This document shows positions 28,638-38,313 of a stretch of 64,000 nt of DNA, in pieces. The notes under the pieces were generated by a model. That model made no database searches. It saw only the letters and a program-made list of their open reading frames with translations, and was not told the DNA's origin. The DNA lies in assembly GCF_001690495.1 (NCBI RefSeq), contig NZ_LZGS01000034.1:1-64000 (forward strand), read 5' to 3'. Each line of letters begins with the position of its first letter. The stretch's first letter is position 1. Source of the DNA: Gilliamella sp. App4-10. GTDB taxonomy: Bacteria; Pseudomonadota; Gammaproteobacteria; Enterobacterales; Orbaceae. The translations under genes and the position numbers were made by a program.

Positions 28638-30020
28638 TTAAATTTGTTCAAATGCAGCTTGGATTTTTTGTTTATCTTTAATGCCTGGTGAAACTTCAAC
28701 CCCTGAATTAAGATCAACCCCCACCACACCCATCGCTAAAGCTGCCTTTATATTCTGTGGATTAATACCACCAGCTAAAATGACATTATTTAAATTGTGA
28801 TCAACAAGCATTGTCCAATCAAAACATTCGCCCGTGCCACCAGCCCCATTATCAAATAGGTAACGTGAAACTAATGGGTTATCATGTTTGGGAATGATGC
28901 CTCCAATACTTAATGCTTTCCAAATTTGGCAAGTTTTAGGTAATCCTTGTCGCAATGTTTCGATATAGTTTTCATCTTCATCACCATGCAGTTGGACGGC
29001 ATATAAAGATAACTGTTTTGCTATTTGGCATACGGTTTCAATGTCTTCATTTCGAAAAACACCAACCCAATTCAGCGGTGCTGAGGCAATCACTGAGCGT
29101 GCTTTAATTGGCTGAATATAACGTACTGAATTTGTCACAAAAATCAAACCACCATAGACAGCACCGGCTTGATAAGCATTGATTGCATCTTCAGTACGTG
29201 TTAAACCACAAACTTTATTTTCACCTAACATTACTTTACGAATTGCCAACGTCAAATTGGGTTCTGACATTAACGCACTACCAATTAAAAATCCGTTAGC
29301 ATAATGACTGAGATCTTTAACCTGATTGTGAGTATAAATACCTGACTCACTAATAATAATGCGATCGGCAGGAATTGACTTAGATAAGGCTTTTACTCGA
29401 TTTAGATCAACCGTCAGATCCCTTAAGTTACGATTATTAATACCGATTACTTTTGCACCCAATTGGATGGCTCTTTCAACTTCGCTTTCAGTACTAGCTT
29501 CTGTCAATATGCCCATATTGAGCTGATGAGCAATGTTGCTTAGATGACGATATTCATCATCCGTCAAAATAGATAGCATTAATAGTACTGCGTCTGCTTG
29601 ATAATAACGCGCTAAATAGATCTGATACTCATCGATAATAAAATCCTTACAAAGTACCGGTTGCGACACTTCATTGCGAACAATTGGCAAAAATTCAAAA
29701 TGACCTTGAAAATATTTTTCGTCAGTCAGCACCGAAATAGCCGAAGCATAATCTTTATAAACCTTAGCAATACTAGCGGGATTAAAGTCATCACGAATTA
29801 ATCCTTTTGACGGTGATGCTTTTTTACACTCTAAAATAAAGACAGTTTCGGGTTGATTTAGCGCTTGATAAAAATTGCGATCACTGGGTGTTATTACTGA
29901 TTTGAACATTGCAAGTGGCTTTGCTGCCTGCTGCTCAGTTAACCAAATTTGTTTATCTTCAATGATCTTTTTTAATACTGTTGCCATTTCAACATTTTTT
30001 GCTAAGGCTGCAATTGCCAT
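28638..30020 (-). CDS. trpC: Indole-3-glycerol-phosphate synthase / phosphoribosylanthranilate isomerase fusion
   Basis: Bifunctional TrpC-TrpF protein, 460 aa from the chosen start, catalysing two successive steps of Trp synthesis. The TrpC half has FILECKKASPSKGLIRDDF, the catalytic-lysine region PVLCKDFIIDEYQI, and ISESGIYTHNQV. The TrpF half begins about residue 255 with ENKVCGLTRTEDA (catalytic Cys) and ends with GGINPQNIKAALAMGVVGVDLNSGVE. The ATG at 30032 is followed by one at 30020, which has GGAG six bases upstream and is preferred. The fusion is the enterobacterial/Vibrio type. Confidence 0.96.
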   Translation of the reverse strand: MAIAALAKNVEMATVLKKIIEDKQIWLTEQQAAKPLAMFKSVITPSDRNFYQALNQPETVFILECKKASPSKGLIRDDFNPASIAKVYKDYASAISVLTDEKYFQGHFEFLPIVRNEVSQPVLCKDFIIDEYQIYLARYYQADAVLLMLSILTDDEYRHLSNIAHQLNMGILTEASTESEVERAIQLGAKVIGINNRNLRDLTVDLNRVKALSKSIPADRIIISESGIYTHNQVKDLSHYANGFLIGSALMSEPNLTLAIRKVMLGENKVCGLTRTEDAINAYQAGAVYGGLIFVTNSVRYIQPIKARSVIASAPLNWVGVFRNEDIETVCQIAKQLSLYAVQLHGDEDENYIETLRQGLPKTCQIWKALSIGGIIPKHDNPLVSRYLFDNGAGGTGECFDWTMLVDHNLNNVILAGGINPQNIKAALAMGVVGVDLNSGVEVSPGIKDKQKIQAAFEQI

Positions 30021-30035
30021 GTTGTTCTCCATTTG

Positions 30036-31667
30036 TTATCTTGCTGCTAATTGTTGTAATAGCGCATAAGCTTTACCACTGCGCATCATGGTTATTGCCC
30101 TTTGTGCATTTTGTTTTAAATTTGATTCGCCAAACAAGCTCATTAACATTGCCACATTTGCGGCAATTGCTGATTCGTGTGCTGGCTTTCCGTGACCTTG
30201 TAAAATAGCAATTAACATATCACGATTCTGCTCAGGTGTACCGCCTTCAATATCTTTTAAGCTAAATGTTGGTAACCCAAAATCGTCCGGTGTAAGCGTA
30301 AAATAACGGATTCCGCCATTTTTCACTTCAGCAACGTGAGTTTTGCCATGAATGGCGACTTCATCCATGCCTGCACCATGCACCACATAAGCATGTTGAT
30401 AGTTAAGCATTTGTAATGTTTCGGCAATCGGCTTGATTAAATCTAGATGATACACGCCAAGCAAAATACGTTTAGGCCGAGATGGATTAATCAACGGTCC
30501 AAGAACATTGAAAATAGTGCGTGTTTTTAACTGCTGACGAACTGACGCCGCATGGCGAAAACCTGAATGATATTGCTGCGCAAACAAAAAACACACGCCA
30601 AGCTCATCTAATGCTTGACGGGAAGCTTGTGCCGACATATTTAATTTAATGCCTAACGCAGAAAGCACATCCGAAGAACCTGACTTACTTGATACACCAC
30701 GATTACCATGTTTGGCCACTTTATAACCCAATGCTGCAGCCACAAAGGCGCTGGCAGTTGAGATATTAATACTATTGGTGCCATCGCCACCGGTGCCAAC
30801 AATATCGGTAAAATCATAATCGGGGATGTCAAAAGCGTCAGCATTTTCAAGTAAAGCTTGAGCAGCACCAGCAATTTCATCTGGTTTTTCACCTCGAACT
30901 TTCATACTAATAATCGCGGTTGCTAATACTGTTGGTTCAATTTTACCTTGAATAATTAAATTAAACAGTATGTTACTTTCTGCTTGTGTGAGCACTTGCC
31001 CTAAATATAATTTATTAAGAATCGGCTGAATATTGTACTCTTGCTTGTCAACAATAGCATCTTGTTTTGGTTTTGCTTTTTTGTCTGGTGGATTCAGTGC
31101 CCATGCAATTGTTTGCTCTAATAGTTTTACCCCTTGAATGGTTAGAATTGATTCGGGATGAAACTGAAACCCACAAACGCGATCTTCGTCATTACGCACC
31201 GCCATGACAATATTATTGCAAAGCGCATTAATGGTGAGTGTTTTCGGGATGTTTTCGCCTTTTAAAGAGTGATAACGCGCAACCGGTAGCGGATTCGGTA
31301 ATCCTTTAAACATCGCTTGTTCATCATGTTCAATTAGCGAGGCTTTACCATGCAAAATATCGCCGGCGGGTACAATTGTTCCACCATAGGATTCAACAAT
31401 GGCTTGATGACCAAGGCAGATACCAATAATAGGTATTTTACCTTTTAAGCGTTTGAGCAATTCAGGCATGCAGCCAGCCTCGCTCGGTGCGCCAGGACCG
31501 GGCGATAACATTAAAATAGGATTTTGCATTTGTGACAGTTTTTCAATAATTACATCAACAGGAATGGTATTTCGATAAATAGTCACACAATGCTTGCTAT
31601 TACGTAATTGATCAACCAAATTGTAAGTAAAGGAATCAATATTATCGATAAATAAGATATTAGCCAT
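30036..31667 (-). CDS. trpGD: Anthranilate synthase glutaminase / anthranilate phosphoribosyltransferase fusion
   Basis: A 543-aa fusion, the organisation of E. coli TrpD. The N-terminal class I glutaminase domain has the nucleophile Cys in [15 protein letters not shown] and the His-Glu pair in FQFHPES; it supplies ammonia to TrpE. After a linker of about 25 residues, the phosphoribosyltransferase domain shows [22 protein letters not shown] and [17 protein letters not shown]. The ATG shares one base with the trpE stop, so TrpE and TrpG are probably made in step. Confidence 0.96.
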   Translation of the reverse strand: MANILFIDNIDSFTYNLVDQLRNSKHCVTIYRNTIPVDVIIEKLSQMQNPILMLSPGPGAPSEAGCMPELLKRLKGKIPIIGICLGHQAIVESYGGTIVPAGDILHGKASLIEHDEQAMFKGLPNPLPVARYHSLKGENIPKTLTINALCNNIVMAVRNDEDRVCGFQFHPESILTIQGVKLLEQTIAWALNPPDKKAKPKQDAIVDKQEYNIQPILNKLYLGQVLTQAESNILFNLIIQGKIEPTVLATAIISMKVRGEKPDEIAGAAQALLENADAFDIPDYDFTDIVGTGGDGTNSINISTASAFVAAALGYKVAKHGNRGVSSKSGSSDVLSALGIKLNMSAQASRQALDELGVCFLFAQQYHSGFRHAASVRQQLKTRTIFNVLGPLINPSRPKRILLGVYHLDLIKPIAETLQMLNYQHAYVVHGAGMDEVAIHGKTHVAEVKNGGIRYFTLTPDDFGLPTFSLKDIEGGTPEQNRDMLIAILQGHGKPAHESAIAANVAMLMSLFGESNLKQNAQRAITMMRSGKAYALLQQLAAR

Positions 31668-33229
31668 TAAAATACACCCTCTACATTATGTGCTGCCATG
31701 ATGGCTCTAACTACGGCACGTGCTTTATTGCGTGATTCATCGGATTCGGATTGTGGATCAGAATCTAACACCACTCCCCCTCCTGCTTGTACTGTTGCTA
31801 TGCCATCTTCAACATAAGCACTACGAATGACAATACAGGTATCCAAATCACCATTTGCGGTAAAATAACCAACCGCGCCACCATAGCTACCCCGTTTAAC
31901 TTTTTCTGATTCGGCAATTAATTGCATCGCACGAATCTTGGGTGCGCCAGTTAATGTGCCCATATTCATAGTGGCTTGATAAGCATGCAGCGCATCTAAA
32001 TCACTTCGTAACTGCCCCACCACACGCGAAACCAAATGCATCACAAACGAGTAACGATCCACTTTTAATAACTCTTTGGTGTAACGAGTACCGGATTTAC
32101 AAATGCGAGCTAAATCGTTACGCGCTAAATCCACTAACATTAAGTGCTCAGCCAATTCTTTTTTATCGGTACGCATTTCAAGCTCTAAGCGACTATCTAA
32201 ATCAAAATCAATCTCGCCATTGACGGTTAATCCACGTGGACGGGTGCCTGCAATAGGGTAGATTTCAACTTGATTAGTTGCTTTAGTGTATTTAAGTGCA
32301 CTTTCAGGCGATGCGCCAAATAATATAAAATCGTTATCTTGCATATAAAACATATAAGGACTTGGATTATTGTTTTTTAATACCTGATAAGCCGATAACG
32401 GATTAGGGCAAGGTAACGAAAAACGCCTTGACGGTACCGCTTGGAAAATTTCTCCCTGCTGAATCGCATCTTGCATCTTTTTGACAATCGTATTGAAATC
32501 ATCATCACTTTTATTACAAGTAACCTTGATATTTACTAGCGACTGCGTTTGGATAGTTTTCATAGGTTGATTTAAAGTTGCTTCTAGTTCGGCTAATCTT
32601 AGTGCCAAGCGTTCAACTTCTAGCTTGTCTGATGTAAAGGCTGTTGCTTTTAAAATTGACACATGATCTTGATGATTTATTTCTAATAATGTTTCAGCCA
32701 AATAAAAACAGAAATCTTGGCACCGCTGATCAGAAGATAAAATAGGCAGATTTTCAAAACCAGCAACAAGGTCATAACAAAATAACCCGCCAACAAAAAC
32801 CGCATCTTGACCGCATTGCTTAGGAATATTCACAATAGTTAACAATGTGCGTAATGCGTCAAAGATTGAGAGTGACTTTAATCGGGAATCTTCATCTTGC
32901 AGGTTATCAATAGCCGGAAAAACCAATTTAAGTATTTGTTCATCCACTTGTACATTCACTGGCTTGTCTAAAAAAGCCTGTTGCAATAAAGGGAATAGCT
33001 TTTCACCATTTGCGGTCAATGCCGTAAACGTGACTTCATTATTTATTGCCGAAATGCGTAACGCACTATCGACAATCATGACACTTTTAATTCCCTGCTT
33101 ATTATCAATTTCGGCTGATTCAAGCAACAACGTTGCCGGTTTGCTATCACATAATTGATAAAACACCTGAGTCGGATCTTGATAATAACCGATAGTCTTG
33201 GTTATCTGAGTTAATGTTGGCTTGTTCAT
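31667..33229 (-). CDS. trpE: Anthranilate synthase component I
   Basis: Chorismate-using subunit of anthranilate synthase, 520 aa as in E. coli. The Trp feedback-inhibition motif LLLES is present near residue 40; catalytic-domain signatures [47 protein letters not shown] and [14 protein letters not shown] are all intact. Expression is controlled by the leader and operator just upstream (33291-33480). First structural gene of trpE-GD-CF-B-A. Confidence 0.97.
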   Translation of the reverse strand: MNKPTLTQITKTIGYYQDPTQVFYQLCDSKPATLLLESAEIDNKQGIKSVMIVDSALRISAINNEVTFTALTANGEKLFPLLQQAFLDKPVNVQVDEQILKLVFPAIDNLQDEDSRLKSLSIFDALRTLLTIVNIPKQCGQDAVFVGGLFCYDLVAGFENLPILSSDQRCQDFCFYLAETLLEINHQDHVSILKATAFTSDKLEVERLALRLAELEATLNQPMKTIQTQSLVNIKVTCNKSDDDFNTIVKKMQDAIQQGEIFQAVPSRRFSLPCPNPLSAYQVLKNNNPSPYMFYMQDNDFILFGASPESALKYTKATNQVEIYPIAGTRPRGLTVNGEIDFDLDSRLELEMRTDKKELAEHLMLVDLARNDLARICKSGTRYTKELLKVDRYSFVMHLVSRVVGQLRSDLDALHAYQATMNMGTLTGAPKIRAMQLIAESEKVKRGSYGGAVGYFTANGDLDTCIVIRSAYVEDGIATVQAGGGVVLDSDPQSESDESRNKARAVVRAIMAAHNVEGVF

Positions 33230-33290
33230 TGTTGGCTCTCTATCTATATTTAATTTTTATTCATACCGATTCTTTGACCTGCTAGAAACG

Positions 33291-33314
33291 AAAAACCCGC
33301 ACTAAGCGGGTTTT
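33291..33314 (-). terminator. trp attenuator terminator
   Basis: On the minus strand AAAACCCGC pairs with GCGGGTTTTT around a short loop and ends in a T-run, about 60 nt before trpE. The 5' arm CCCGC can instead pair with GCGGG at 33348-33344, which overlaps the end of the leader ORF, giving the classical exclusive antiterminator. A further complementary pair, GACAATAC (33411-33404) and GTATTGTC (33331-33324), could form the 1:2-type stem. Confidence 0.9.
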
Positions 33315-33340
33315 ATAAGAAAAGACAATACGTCATCACA

Positions 33341-33418
33341 TCACCCGCCAAAAATAATGTGCCACCAACAAAAAACAGTGATTTGACGAATGTGAGTTAG
33401 AAGGTATTGTCGTTTCAT
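33341..33418 (-). CDS. trpL: trp operon leader peptide
   Basis: A 25-codon ORF beginning MKRQYLLTHIRQ and ending VFCWWHIIFGG, with two adjacent Trp codons (TGG TGG) near the end, lying between the TrpR-type operator and the attenuator. The last codons and the stop include GCGGG, which forms the antiterminator. A ribosome stalled at the Trp codons would leave this segment free, permitting transcription into trpE. The sequence differs from E. coli TrpL (14 aa), but architecture and codon content identify it. Confidence 0.92.
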   Translation of the reverse strand: MKRQYLLTHIRQITVFCWWHIIFGG

Positions 33419-33446
33419 TATTTTTTATATGCTTAACACAAATTAT

Positions 33447-33480
33447 GTACTATTAAACTAGTTCAATGATGCGATGTCAA
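33447..33480 (-). promoter_or_regulatory. trp promoter with TrpR operator
   Basis: On the minus strand a perfect TTGACA (33480-33475), a 17-bp spacer and TTTAAT (33457-33452) form the promoter. Over the -10 lies GAACTAGTTTAATAGTAC (33464-33447), which matches the E. coli trp operator (GAACTAGTTAACTAGTAC) at all but two positions. TrpR repression in the E. coli arrangement is therefore expected in addition to attenuation. Confidence 0.9.
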
Positions 33481-33537
33481 GTGAATATTTTGTGCACAGT
33501 AATAAAATTGGTATGGATAAGTGATAGTGATTTTTTT

Positions 33538-33566
33538 AAAGGACGCAACAAAAAATAAATGCGCCC
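33538..33566 (-). terminator. Terminator of the TPR/DUF2971-like gene
   Basis: On the minus strand GGGCGC and GCGTCC pair (one G-T) across a T-rich loop, followed by TTTAAAAAAA, starting about 12 nt after the stop. Confidence 0.55.
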
Positions 33567-33577
33567 TTTTACCAAAA

Positions 33578-35629
33578 TTAACGCAATGGCATTTCCGATT
33601 GCACAATTTTAATGGGCTTAAGTCTTAATTTTGATTTCGGTCTCCTAACATGGTTTGTGATCCACAATTTATGATGAGGTTGGCACTGTGGCCCTAAATA
33701 GATCTTATCAAGATAATCTTCTACTTTTTGACCATAATTCACAAACAAACTATTGGCATCACCATACGCAATCGGTGCTTGAATTTTTTCATCAGCAATA
33801 TGGGTAATATAAATCATTCGGCATTCATCTTCGTCTTCAAACGCCGCATGTTTAATTAAGCAAGAAATGGGCATTATGGCTAAATTGATTAATTGATCGA
33901 GATTGCTAAGTGCTTTCAACTCCTCTTTTTCTTTTAAACCTTTAATGATGTTCCTTATATTATTTAAATTATCTCGAATTTTTGCTATTTTGTTTTTTTC
34001 ATCCAATAAGTTTATATAATTATTCCATTCATCATCGATCATCTTAGCTGGTCTACCTTGGTGTTCCAAGTAAAAAGAAAATTTATTACGTTTTGCAATA
34101 CTAATATATTCACTATTGGGATCAAAATAAAGACAACGGAATAAAGGTAAAGGCTCTAAAAAACATATATTGTTAGAGTCTCCATCATCTTTATTCTCTT
34201 CAGAATCGCTTTTGGCTACTTTCGCTTTTGTATCATAACTTAAAAGAGCGACACTATCAGGATTGATGCTATTTTCAACATTATTGCCAAAAAAAGATTG
34301 ATTAAACACCAGACTAACACCTGAACCAATAATATTGTTTTCATTGCCATATAAACGAAATTGATTTAAACAGTTGTGGTTAAAGGTAAAACTAGTTAAA
34401 AAACTTTTTATTTCACTATTGGGATCGTTGTTCATACCTAACCAATTGCTAAGTACTTGGTTTTCGGTTGGGTCATTCATAAAATCGACAACATTTAAAC
34501 GGAAATTACTGGACTCATTTTTCAAAAGGTTAAATAACACTCTGGGTTTAGTATAGTGTGCAACCTGTCTTTCAAATTGTTGCGCTGGTTTGTTTGCTGA
34601 TTCAACTAAATTAAAAGTAACAAGCAATTGCTGTTGAATTTCCTCTGTCAATTTTCTTATTTGACAAATAGGCTTGATAACTAACTTATCTCGTTCCTCT
34701 CTAGTTTGAAATAAATCGTTTTCTTCAATATTGGGGGCAGCTAACATAATTTGTGCCATCACAAAAGTGTCAAATAATTTATTTATATAATTCACCTTTT
34801 GATAATAAGTTTTAGCTGATTCTGCTTTTGAATTAGTAGGTATTTTATGAAAATAGACGTAATCACCCAATAAACGATTAGCTACATTAAAAATAAGAGG
34901 ATTATTACTAGTACAGCATTGTGAAAAAGCTTCATAAGCCTTTTCATGTCCATTTTTTTTATCTTGGTAAATCACACCTAAAAATAATTGCGCTTGAGCA
35001 TAGGCTTGGGCATCATCCACTCTTTCAACCTTGTTATAATATAATTCTGCCTGCTTTATATCCTTTTTTTCAATTTGGTAAATCTGACCTAAATGAAATT
35101 GCGCTCTGGCATAGGCTTGGGCATCATCCTCTCTTACAACCTTGTTATAATATAATTCGGCCGTCTCAATATCTCTTTTATCAATTCGGTAAATCTGACC
35201 TAAATGACATTGCGCTTGAGCATAGGCTTGGGCATTATCCTCTCTTTCAACCTTGTTATAATATAATTCGGCCTTCTCAATATCGTTTTTATCATTTTCG
35301 TAAATTTGACCTAAATGAAATTGCGCTCTGACATAGGCTTGGGCATTATCCTCTCTTTCAACCTTGTTATAATATAATTCGGCCGTCTCAATATCTCTTT
35401 TATCAATTTGATAAATCTGACCTAAAATGAATTGCGCATCGGCATAAGCTTTAGGATTAGCCTGCTTGTCAATCGTTAATAAACAAACTTCTGCTTGTTC
35501 GATATCTTTTTTATCTAAATAATAAATGGTAGCCAATTGAAACTGAGCATCTATATATTTTTCGATGTCATCTTCCCGAGTTATTTTTTTGAGCTGTTCA
35601 ATTTTTTGATCAATCGTCATTTCTTCCAT
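33578..35629 (-). CDS. TPR/Sel1-like repeat protein with C-terminal DUF2971-like domain
   Basis: A 683-aa soluble protein of unknown function without signal peptide or membrane segments. The N-terminal third consists of six 37-residue helical repeats (residues about 7-228); the last four (starting 81, 118, 155 and 192) are almost identical, with ELYYNKV and AQFHLGQIY as cores. A less regular helical region follows (230-350). From about 370 the sequence resembles DUF2971: HYTKPRVLFNLLKN, FRLNVVDFMNDPTENQV, and near the end FEDEDECRMIYI. It carries an acidic insert around residue 470 (KSDSEENKDDGDSN). AGGA precedes the ATG. It stands alone between trp and qmcA. DUF2971-type proteins often turn up in accessory and defence-rich loci, so a defence or stress role is conceivable but not shown. 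Confidence 0.8.
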   Translation of the reverse strand: MEEMTIDQKIEQLKKITREDDIEKYIDAQFQLATIYYLDKKDIEQAEVCLLTIDKQANPKAYADAQFILGQIYQIDKRDIETAELYYNKVEREDNAQAYVRAQFHLGQIYENDKNDIEKAELYYNKVEREDNAQAYAQAQCHLGQIYRIDKRDIETAELYYNKVVREDDAQAYARAQFHLGQIYQIEKKDIKQAELYYNKVERVDDAQAYAQAQLFLGVIYQDKKNGHEKAYEAFSQCCTSNNPLIFNVANRLLGDYVYFHKIPTNSKAESAKTYYQKVNYINKLFDTFVMAQIMLAAPNIEENDLFQTREERDKLVIKPICQIRKLTEEIQQQLLVTFNLVESANKPAQQFERQVAHYTKPRVLFNLLKNESSNFRLNVVDFMNDPTENQVLSNWLGMNNDPNSEIKSFLTSFTFNHNCLNQFRLYGNENNIIGSGVSLVFNQSFFGNNVENSINPDSVALLSYDTKAKVAKSDSEENKDDGDSNNICFLEPLPLFRCLYFDPNSEYISIAKRNKFSFYLEHQGRPAKMIDDEWNNYINLLDEKNKIAKIRDNLNNIRNIIKGLKEKEELKALSNLDQLINLAIMPISCLIKHAAFEDEDECRMIYITHIADEKIQAPIAYGDANSLFVNYGQKVEDYLDKIYLGPQCQPHHKLWITNHVRRPKSKLRLKPIKIVQSEMPLR
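34946..35389 (-). repeat. Four tandem 111-bp repeats within the TPR gene
   Basis: Four consecutive 111-bp units encode the 37-residue repeats at residues 81-228. They are near-identical at DNA level (for example CTTTCAACCTTGTTATAATA recurs on the plus strand), far closer than expected for anciently duplicated TPRs. This indicates recent amplification or ongoing gene conversion, so copy number may vary between strains. Confidence 0.9.
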
Positions 35630-36223
35630 TTTAATTCCTATTGTGTTTTATTGTTATATCTAAAAATAAGTTTAATACTTTAGTTTGTTTAGGTAGCATG
35701 ATTTAGGTGGGTATTTATTGTTTTTATTTGTATTTTGTAGTTTAGTTATGCTAGCTAAACTTATTGCCAATAATTGTGGCAGTAACAGTAATACATAGTT
35801 TAGCGTTAAGTTAAAAATTTACCAATAGAATAGATTATATGGAGAAAATCTAAATTTGTTATTGCAAGCCATCCTAAACTTATTTTCATGTCATTTGGAA
35901 CTAGTTCAAATCATTTTTTTGATTCTAGCAATATGACCATTGTAATTCGGTGGTCACAAATAGTTGCAAAAGCAAGCCTTTACTCGGCACTATCAACATA
36001 ATAAATAGCATTGTTTAATAAACAATACACTCATTAAAAAAATAACCAAATTTGTTTATTTTTATAACGTTATTTCAAACCACACAAGAAAAAATTGAAA
36101 TCACTCTTTAACACATTGGTAATGTGCTTATATATCATGAATTAAAACTGGTTAAAAAATTTAATAATCTATAAAATAACCGACTCATTTTTATTATAAA
36201 AAAACTATAAGGATTTTTGAACT
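35630..36223. other. 594-bp intergenic region
   Basis: AT-rich DNA between the TPR/DUF2971 gene (-) and qmcA (+). It should carry both promoters. The only structures noted are a small hairpin CACATT-GGT-AATGTG at 36112-36126 and short unremarkable ORFs such as 35888-36001. No RNA gene was recognised. Confidence 0.5.
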
Positions 36224-37132
36224 ATGCCTGTATTTTATATCGTCATTGGTGTTATTGTTTTACTTGCTTTAATTACTGTCTTAAAAGGCATTACGATTGT
36301 TCCTCAAGGTTATCAATATACCATTGAGCGTTTTGGTAAATATACGCATACGCTTGAACCTGGTCTAAATATCATTATTCCATTTATGGACGGTGTTGGC
36401 CGTAAGATTAATATGATGGAACAGGTACTTGATATTCCATCACAAGAAGTCATTTCAAAAGATAATGCCAACGTACAAATTGATGCGGTGTGTTTTATTC
36501 AAGTACAAGAAGCAGCAAGAGCGGCATATCAAGTAAATCAATTAGAGCGTGCAGTAATTAATTTAATGATGACTAATATCCGTACGGTTTTAGGTAGCAT
36601 GGAATTGGATGAAATGTTATCACAACGTGATCATATTAACTCAAAGTTGCTAAATATTGTCGATGACGCAACAAGCCCATGGGGAATCAAAATTACCCGC
36701 ATTGAAATTCGAGACGTTCGCCCACCAGCAGAATTAATTGCTGCAATGAATGCGCAAATGAAAGCAGAACGTAATAAACGTGCTGAAATTCTTGAGGCGG
36801 AAGGTGTTCGCCAAGCCGCAATTTTACGTTCAGAAGGTGAAAAACAATCTGAAATATTAAAAGCTGAAGGTGAAAAACAAGCTGCCTTTTTACAAGCCGA
36901 AGCGCGCGAACGTGCTGCCGAAGCAGAAGCAAGAGCCACTCAAATGGTATCTGATGCTATTGCTGCGGGTAATATTAATGCCATTAACTACTTTGTTGCG
37001 CAAAAATACACTGAAGCGCTACAACAAATTGGCTCATCTGATAATAGTAAAGTGATTATGATGCCACTTGATGCGTCAAGTTTAATGGGTAGCATTGGCG
37101 GTATTGCTGAATTACTTAAAAACACGAAATAA
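36224..37132 (+). CDS. qmcA: SPFH-domain membrane protein QmcA
   Basis: A 302-aa stomatin/flotillin-like protein closely matching E. coli QmcA (YbbK). One N-terminal membrane segment (residues 2-22) is followed by the SPFH domain ([45 protein letters not shown]). A Glu/Ala/Lys/Arg-rich coiled-coil at about residues 170-250 with imperfect [18 protein letters not shown] repeats comes next, then [14 protein letters not shown]. It probably forms ring assemblies in the inner membrane and, with the downstream NfeD-like partner, takes part in membrane-protein quality control. GGAT lies upstream of the ATG. Confidence 0.94.
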   Translation: MPVFYIVIGVIVLLALITVLKGITIVPQGYQYTIERFGKYTHTLEPGLNIIIPFMDGVGRKINMMEQVLDIPSQEVISKDNANVQIDAVCFIQVQEAARAAYQVNQLERAVINLMMTNIRTVLGSMELDEMLSQRDHINSKLLNIVDDATSPWGIKITRIEIRDVRPPAELIAAMNAQMKAERNKRAEILEAEGVRQAAILRSEGEKQSEILKAEGEKQAAFLQAEARERAAEAEARATQMVSDAIAAGNINAINYFVAQKYTEALQQIGSSDNSKVIMMPLDASSLMGSIGGIAELLKNTK

Positions 37133-37140
37133 AAATCAAA

Positions 37141-37210
37141 TTTTATACTTAAACATAGTGTTTCCTGAAACTTTTTGACAAAATCTATAAACGCTATGTT
37201 TAAGATTTTT
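37141..37210 (+). repeat. Dispersed 42-bp repeat, copy C, inside a long hairpin
   Basis: 37141-37182 is the 42-bp element (TTTTATACTT start, TTTCCTGAAACTTTTTGACA near the end). Here CTTAAACATAGTGTTT (37148-37163) pairs with AAACGCTATGTTTAAG (37189-37204) in a 16-bp stem with one G-T pair, with the conserved CCTGAAACTTTTTGACAAA in the 25-nt loop, followed by A and TTTTT. It lies between qmcA and its partner and could attenuate readthrough. Confidence 0.7.
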
Positions 37211-37235
37211 ACTGAATGGATTTTAAAGGGAATTG

Positions 37236-37706
37236 ATGATGACTGATTTATTTATGGCTTTTTATAGCGCCCCTCATTGGGTGTTTATCGCTTTAGGTGG
37301 TATTTTGCTAATTGCTGAATTACTAGGCACCGGTGGGTATGGGCTTTGGAGTGGGATCGCTGCCATTATTGTTGGTTTAATTGCTTGCGTTATATCGCTT
37401 TCTTGGCCAACTTTGTGGATCTTATTTGCAATACTAACCCTTGCATCAGCTTACCTTTGGTGGCTTTGGCTTAAAAAGCAAGGAAAAGATAAATCAACTA
37501 AAGGCGAAATTAATCAACCACAACAAGATTTGATTGGTATTAAAACGGTTGTCACTGATGCGATTGTTAATGGTTCTGGCCGTGTAAAAATCAAAGATGG
37601 AACATGGTCAGCAAGATGCAATCAAGATCTTAACGTTGGTCAACGTGTTGAAGTTATTGCTGTAGATGGCTTAATTTTGAATGTACTACCTATAAATCAT
37701 GAATAG
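37236..37706 (+). CDS. NfeD-like membrane protein, QmcA partner
   Basis: A 156-aa protein equivalent to E. coli YbbJ (QmcB). Two or three membrane segments at about residues 10-75 (LGGILLIAELLGTGGYGLWSG; WPTLWILFAILTLASAYLWWLW) are followed by a C-terminal OB-fold NfeD domain (DLIGIKTVVTDAIVNGSGRVKIKDGTWSARC). NfeD proteins partner SPFH proteins, and the tandem order supports that. GGG lies about five bases before the ATG at 37236; the next codon is also ATG. Confidence 0.88.
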   Translation: MMTDLFMAFYSAPHWVFIALGGILLIAELLGTGGYGLWSGIAAIIVGLIACVISLSWPTLWILFAILTLASAYLWWLWLKKQGKDKSTKGEINQPQQDLIGIKTVVTDAIVNGSGRVKIKDGTWSARCNQDLNVGQRVEVIAVDGLILNVLPINHE

Positions 37707-37755
37707 TCTTAATTAATTTTATTTATGTGTAAAAATAACCATATACCGATAGTTA

Positions 37756-37787
37756 GCAAAGAACTCGCATTTTAGCGAGTTCTTTGC
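37756..37787 (+). terminator. Strong hairpin after the NfeD-like gene
   Basis: GCAAAGAACTCGC (37756-37768) and GCGAGTTCTTTGC (37775-37787) are a perfect 13-bp stem with a 6-nt loop, 50 bp after the stop. There is no T-run following, so it may be a terminator with a poor tail or an mRNA 3'-stabilising structure. Confidence 0.6.
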
Positions 37788-37789
37788 CC

Positions 37790-38260
37790 TAGCAGGCATG
37801 TAAAAATAACCTAAGATATTCACTCTGCATACTAGCCTCAGCCCCATACAGCCCTTCCCTTACTCTAGGGGGCAATGTTGTTCAACCACTCTTTCAACTT
37901 ATTTTCAAATTGAGCTAGTGCAAGATAATTTGATTGTGAGACTGTTTTACACAATTATAATAAGCCTGAATATACAATAAGGTCATTAATTTGATCTGAA
38001 TCATAATATCTAACTTATCGCTATAAAACCATTGTGCTTGTAACAACCGTTTTTGTTTTTACGGAGTTCAAATTATTTTTTCATTACTTTATTTTGGTGC
38101 TCTAGCCCCCTTAATAACGCATACTTTTTATGCGTTATAATTGCTTGTTATGTCGTTTTTTTCATGGTTTTATTACGTTCATTAACAACGCTTTTTATCA
38201 TTTATCCCTAAACCTTCCGCCATTTACCGATAACCTGTCTGCTATTAAGAGCGAAAAAAC
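37790..38260. other. Intergenic region, no supported gene
   Basis: About 470 bp without a recognisable gene on either strand. It contains a perfect hairpin ATAACGCATA-CTTTT-TATGCGTTAT at 38115-38139. The segment near 37841-37872 (GCCCC ... GGGGGC) is richer in G+C than its surroundings; this may be a gene remnant but I see no readable product. Confidence 0.5.
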
Positions 38261-38261
38261 G

Positions 38262-38290
38262 AAAAATAAAAAAGACGCTTTTTTATTTTT
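38262..38290 (-). terminator. Terminator of the ara operon
   Basis: AAAAATAAAAAAG (38262-38274) and CTTTTTTATTTTT (38278-38290) form a 13-bp stem with a 3-nt loop, almost entirely A-T. It ends about 24 bp beyond the araD stop. The T-rich arms suit either strand. Confidence 0.6.
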
Positions 38291-38313
38291 TTGATCAACG
38301 TACAAATAATAAT

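Noticed and set aside
34921-35331. A 136-codon repetitive ORF antisense to the TPR gene
   Set aside because: Its repeats are simply the complement of the tandem 111-bp units; the sense frame gives proper TPR helices.
36112-36126. Small hairpin CACATT-GGT-AATGTG upstream of qmcA
   Set aside because: A six-pair AT-rich stem without a T-run or partner; likely chance in this base composition.
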